A DNA stretch of 64,000 nt, taken from Rhynchosporium graminicola. Lineage: Eukaryota > Ascomycota > Leotiomycetes > Helotiales > Ploettnerulaceae. The stretch's first letter is position 1. Each line of letters begins with the position of its first letter. Below the pieces are notes generated by a model, which was not told where the DNA came from, made no database searches, and saw only the letters and a program-made list of their open reading frames with translations. A program made the position numbers and the translations under genes. Where the stretch lies: positions 1,924,990 through 1,988,989 of the forward strand of contig FJUW01000012.1 in the NCBI GenBank assembly GCA_900074885.1. Reading direction: 5' to 3'. Positions 62,217 through 64,000 of the stretch are shown one piece after another.

Positions 62217-63108
62217 ATGAGCTGGCTTGATGACCAGCAGTGCCAGTGGTCCAAGACGACGTCGACATCTAACGAGAGCCACCAGAAGAAGATCCCTTTG
62301 TCGAGGCTTTCCTCGACGCGACGCGTGCCATGCTGGTGATCTGCCAAAGACACAGGTAGCCATCAACGGTGGGCGCCTCACCGTGGATGACCTGAATGAA
62401 GGACTCGCACTCGCTACATCAGGAGCTATCGAACAAGTCTACGCCGCCATAGTCTCTATACTCGTCGATGCTGGTGCTTGTATAACGACCGAGGCTGTGA
62501 CCTCTCTTCCAGGTGATTCATTTCGTCAACAGCCAAGCGTCATTCGCCAATATCTTGACAACGGCCTTGATCCAAATTCACGATTATCAAACGGAACCTC
62601 TTATAGGGTAAGTGAACATTTGATCGAAAGGTGCTAAGCTGATTTGTTACAGATGCTTCCCGGATCCTGCTTGTGCCCGCGAGCCTCTCACCGCAGGTGC
62701 AGACCCTGACGTTTCTGGTCCATTTAGGAAGAACCCCCTTGAACGCACAATGGGGGACAGGCCTGCCGCTCCAGTTCTTGCTGAGCTGCTTCTTGCCCAT
62801 GGCGCCAGGTTAGAGCCTGAGCTTCTGTTTCTTCCCCTTGTTGGGCGCAAGTCTTCGGGAACAGTAATGACCAAGTTTCTCCTCGATAGAGGACTCGACC
62901 CGAACACGATCTCCGAGACATGGGGCACTCCCCTTCACCTTGCGGTCTACCGCACTATGCTGTCAAGCTGCTGCTAGATGCAGGGGCAGACCCTGTAAAG
63001 CGTCCAGCTGCTGGCCATTTCTCGGGCATGACTCCTGTGCAGGTTGCACAGGATCTAACAGTTCCAAAACCCGATATTATACAAGCTATGCTTAGTATTC
63101 GCCAGTAA
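62217..63108 (+). pseudogene. Ankyrin-repeat protein gene with broken frame
   Basis: ATG at 62217 (MSWLDDQQCQW) opens a frame that soon stops. An acidic EEDPFVEAFLDATRAM stretch is in another frame, and the main frame (VAINGGRLTVDDLNEGL..., about 62,353-62,607) in a third. An intron fits at 62608-62652 (GTAAGT...TTACAG). After it, a 1-base insertion near 62,659 is needed to read the ankyrin repeats: LTAGADPDVSG, LAELLLAHGARLE, KFLLDRGLDPNT, GTPLHLAVY. A second shift near 62,952 leads to YAVKLLLDAGADP and the end at 63,108. Ankyrin repeats mediate protein binding. It could be a true pseudogene or carry assembly indels. Confidence 0.6.
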
Positions 63109-63634
63109 GATAATGCTGAAGCTATGGACGAATAGTGTCTGATAGAAAGAAGAGCTGGGGTTTGTGGGGACTACTGCGTAAGACTTCCAGTATAGATTGT
63201 GTAGTCCCCACCTGCGTAAGACCTCCAGTATGATTCGTGTGGCCTCTACTCTTTATGCTCAAACTGAGGATGCAACTCCGCACGAAGGCCAGTGGAAAGT
63301 TCAATCGGAAGTCTCAAAGTACACGCATACCTAGCCTCCAAGAAAAAATACCGGAAAGTTAATATAACAGAACTTATACCTATAGAAAGAATCACAAGCA
63401 ACTCCTAAATCAAATATCTCTAATAATCTAGGATTCTACGAGCTTTCTATTTGCTTAAGGACGACATTGGCGAGAGCTGTTAAATCTAGAGGTGCTACAA
63501 GGAGTATGAGTCCTCCATATCGAAAGGAGTTAGCGAGTAGCTTGACTACGACCCCTGAAATAGGTCTTCTGAATTCCCTGAGCATTCCCGCCGCTAAGAG
63601 TGAATGTGGCAGCTCCAAACTCATAGGATTTCTT
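63109..63634. other. Intergenic region with small repeats
   Basis: A direct repeat (CTGCGTAAGACYTCCAGTAT at 63173 and 63212) and an 11-bp inverted repeat GTGGGGACTAC/GTAGTCCCCAC (63164-63174 and 63201-63211). A minus-strand frame at 63,654-63,436 overlaps the end of the Sec11 gene and is not supported as a gene. Confidence 0.45.
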
Positions 63635-64000
63635 TTACAACACGTAGCAGCCAATGCCCAATGTTCCGATCAACATCAATTTCAGCCACTGATTTTCTGA
63701 TAACAGAATTGTCGTGTAACCCAGACGAGGTATATAGCCAACAACATTTCCGACAATATCTCTTAGTGCCAGGAATTCTTGGTGGCCGGGATATAGAATC
63801 TCATCACTGTATTCATTGTAGTCCCCCTTCGTGAGAATCTTCACATGATTCCTATATCGATCACATATTAGTAAGCTTTATGTGTGTTCAGATCAGAATA
63901 AATTGTACCCTTCACCGTACTTGCGCACGACCCGATGCACAGACAAGGATTCTCTATCTGAAAGAGTAAAGACAACAATCGCGCCAACTTGCACATCATT
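63635..64000 (-). CDS. SEC11: Sec11-type signal peptidase catalytic subunit, 3' part (runs off the window)
   Basis: Minus strand: exon 64000-63909, intron 63852-63908 (57 bp, GTACAA...CTAAT...ATAG), last exon 63851-63635 ending TAA. The encoded part reads VGAIVVFTL, then SVHRVVRKYGEG (the conserved His region), then HVKILTKGDYNEYSDE (the conserved TKGD box with the catalytic Asp), RDIVGNVVGYIPRLGYTTILLSE and a short hydrophobic tail. Sec11 cleaves signal peptides in the ER membrane. The N-terminal membrane anchor and the Ser-containing GSMEP box would be right of base 64000. The visible part is about 103 codons, and the family total is usually 165-190 aa. Confidence 0.85.

Noticed and set aside
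63436..63654. 72-codon minus-strand frame next to Sec11
   Set aside because: It overlaps the Sec11 stop in another frame and has no independent support.

Overview
The window looks like a filamentous ascomycete (Pezizomycotina) nuclear chromosome. Short introns (45-67 bp, GT-AG plus one GC-AG), SRPK-type kinases, a Sec11-type signal peptidase and intense repeat-induced point mutation (RIP) all point that way. It has two compartments with a sharp border near 53.5 kb.

Compartment 1 (1-~53,500) is an AT-rich, RIP-destroyed block. CpA and TpG are almost absent, TpA is everywhere, and nearly all in-frame stops are TAG/TAA (with a few TGA) where Gln or Trp codons would be. It holds a partial Ty3/Gypsy element (1-~4,640, minus). 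It also holds four full-length copies of one chromodomain Gypsy family with 268-bp LTRs and matching 5-bp target duplications: E1 8,572-16,348 (+), E2 21,047-28,822 (-), E3 29,400-37,575 (+) and E4 42,026-52,761 (+). Two copies of a ~3-kb LTR element without recognisable pol complete the set: E5 38,099-41,228 and E6 44,733-47,684, the latter nested inside E4. The elements sit in older RIP-mutated genes that can be followed across the insertions: a RecQ-like helicase, a DUF6589-like gene cut into three pieces by E2 and E3, an intron-bearing unknown gene cut by E4, and two further unknown reading frames.

The most unusual feature is a conserved antisense gene between the chromodomain and the 3' LTR of every chromodomain Gypsy copy. 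It has its own TATA-like box, two long reading frames and a 53-bp spliceosomal-type intron, and it runs opposite to gag-pol.

Compartment 2 (~53,500-64,000) has normal composition and gene-like DNA. It contains two related intron-containing protein kinases sharing three intron positions (53,704-54,842 and 58,206-59,787), a small acidic hypothetical gene (minus, ~56.6-57.1 kb), a 600-bp TA-flanked MITE, a 793-bp internally deleted pogo-type DNA transposon, a frame-broken ankyrin-repeat gene (62,217-63,108), and the 3' part of a Sec11-type signal peptidase gene running off the right edge (minus). No rRNA, tRNA or CRISPR was seen. Domain calls rest on reading translated motifs by eye; none was checked against a database.
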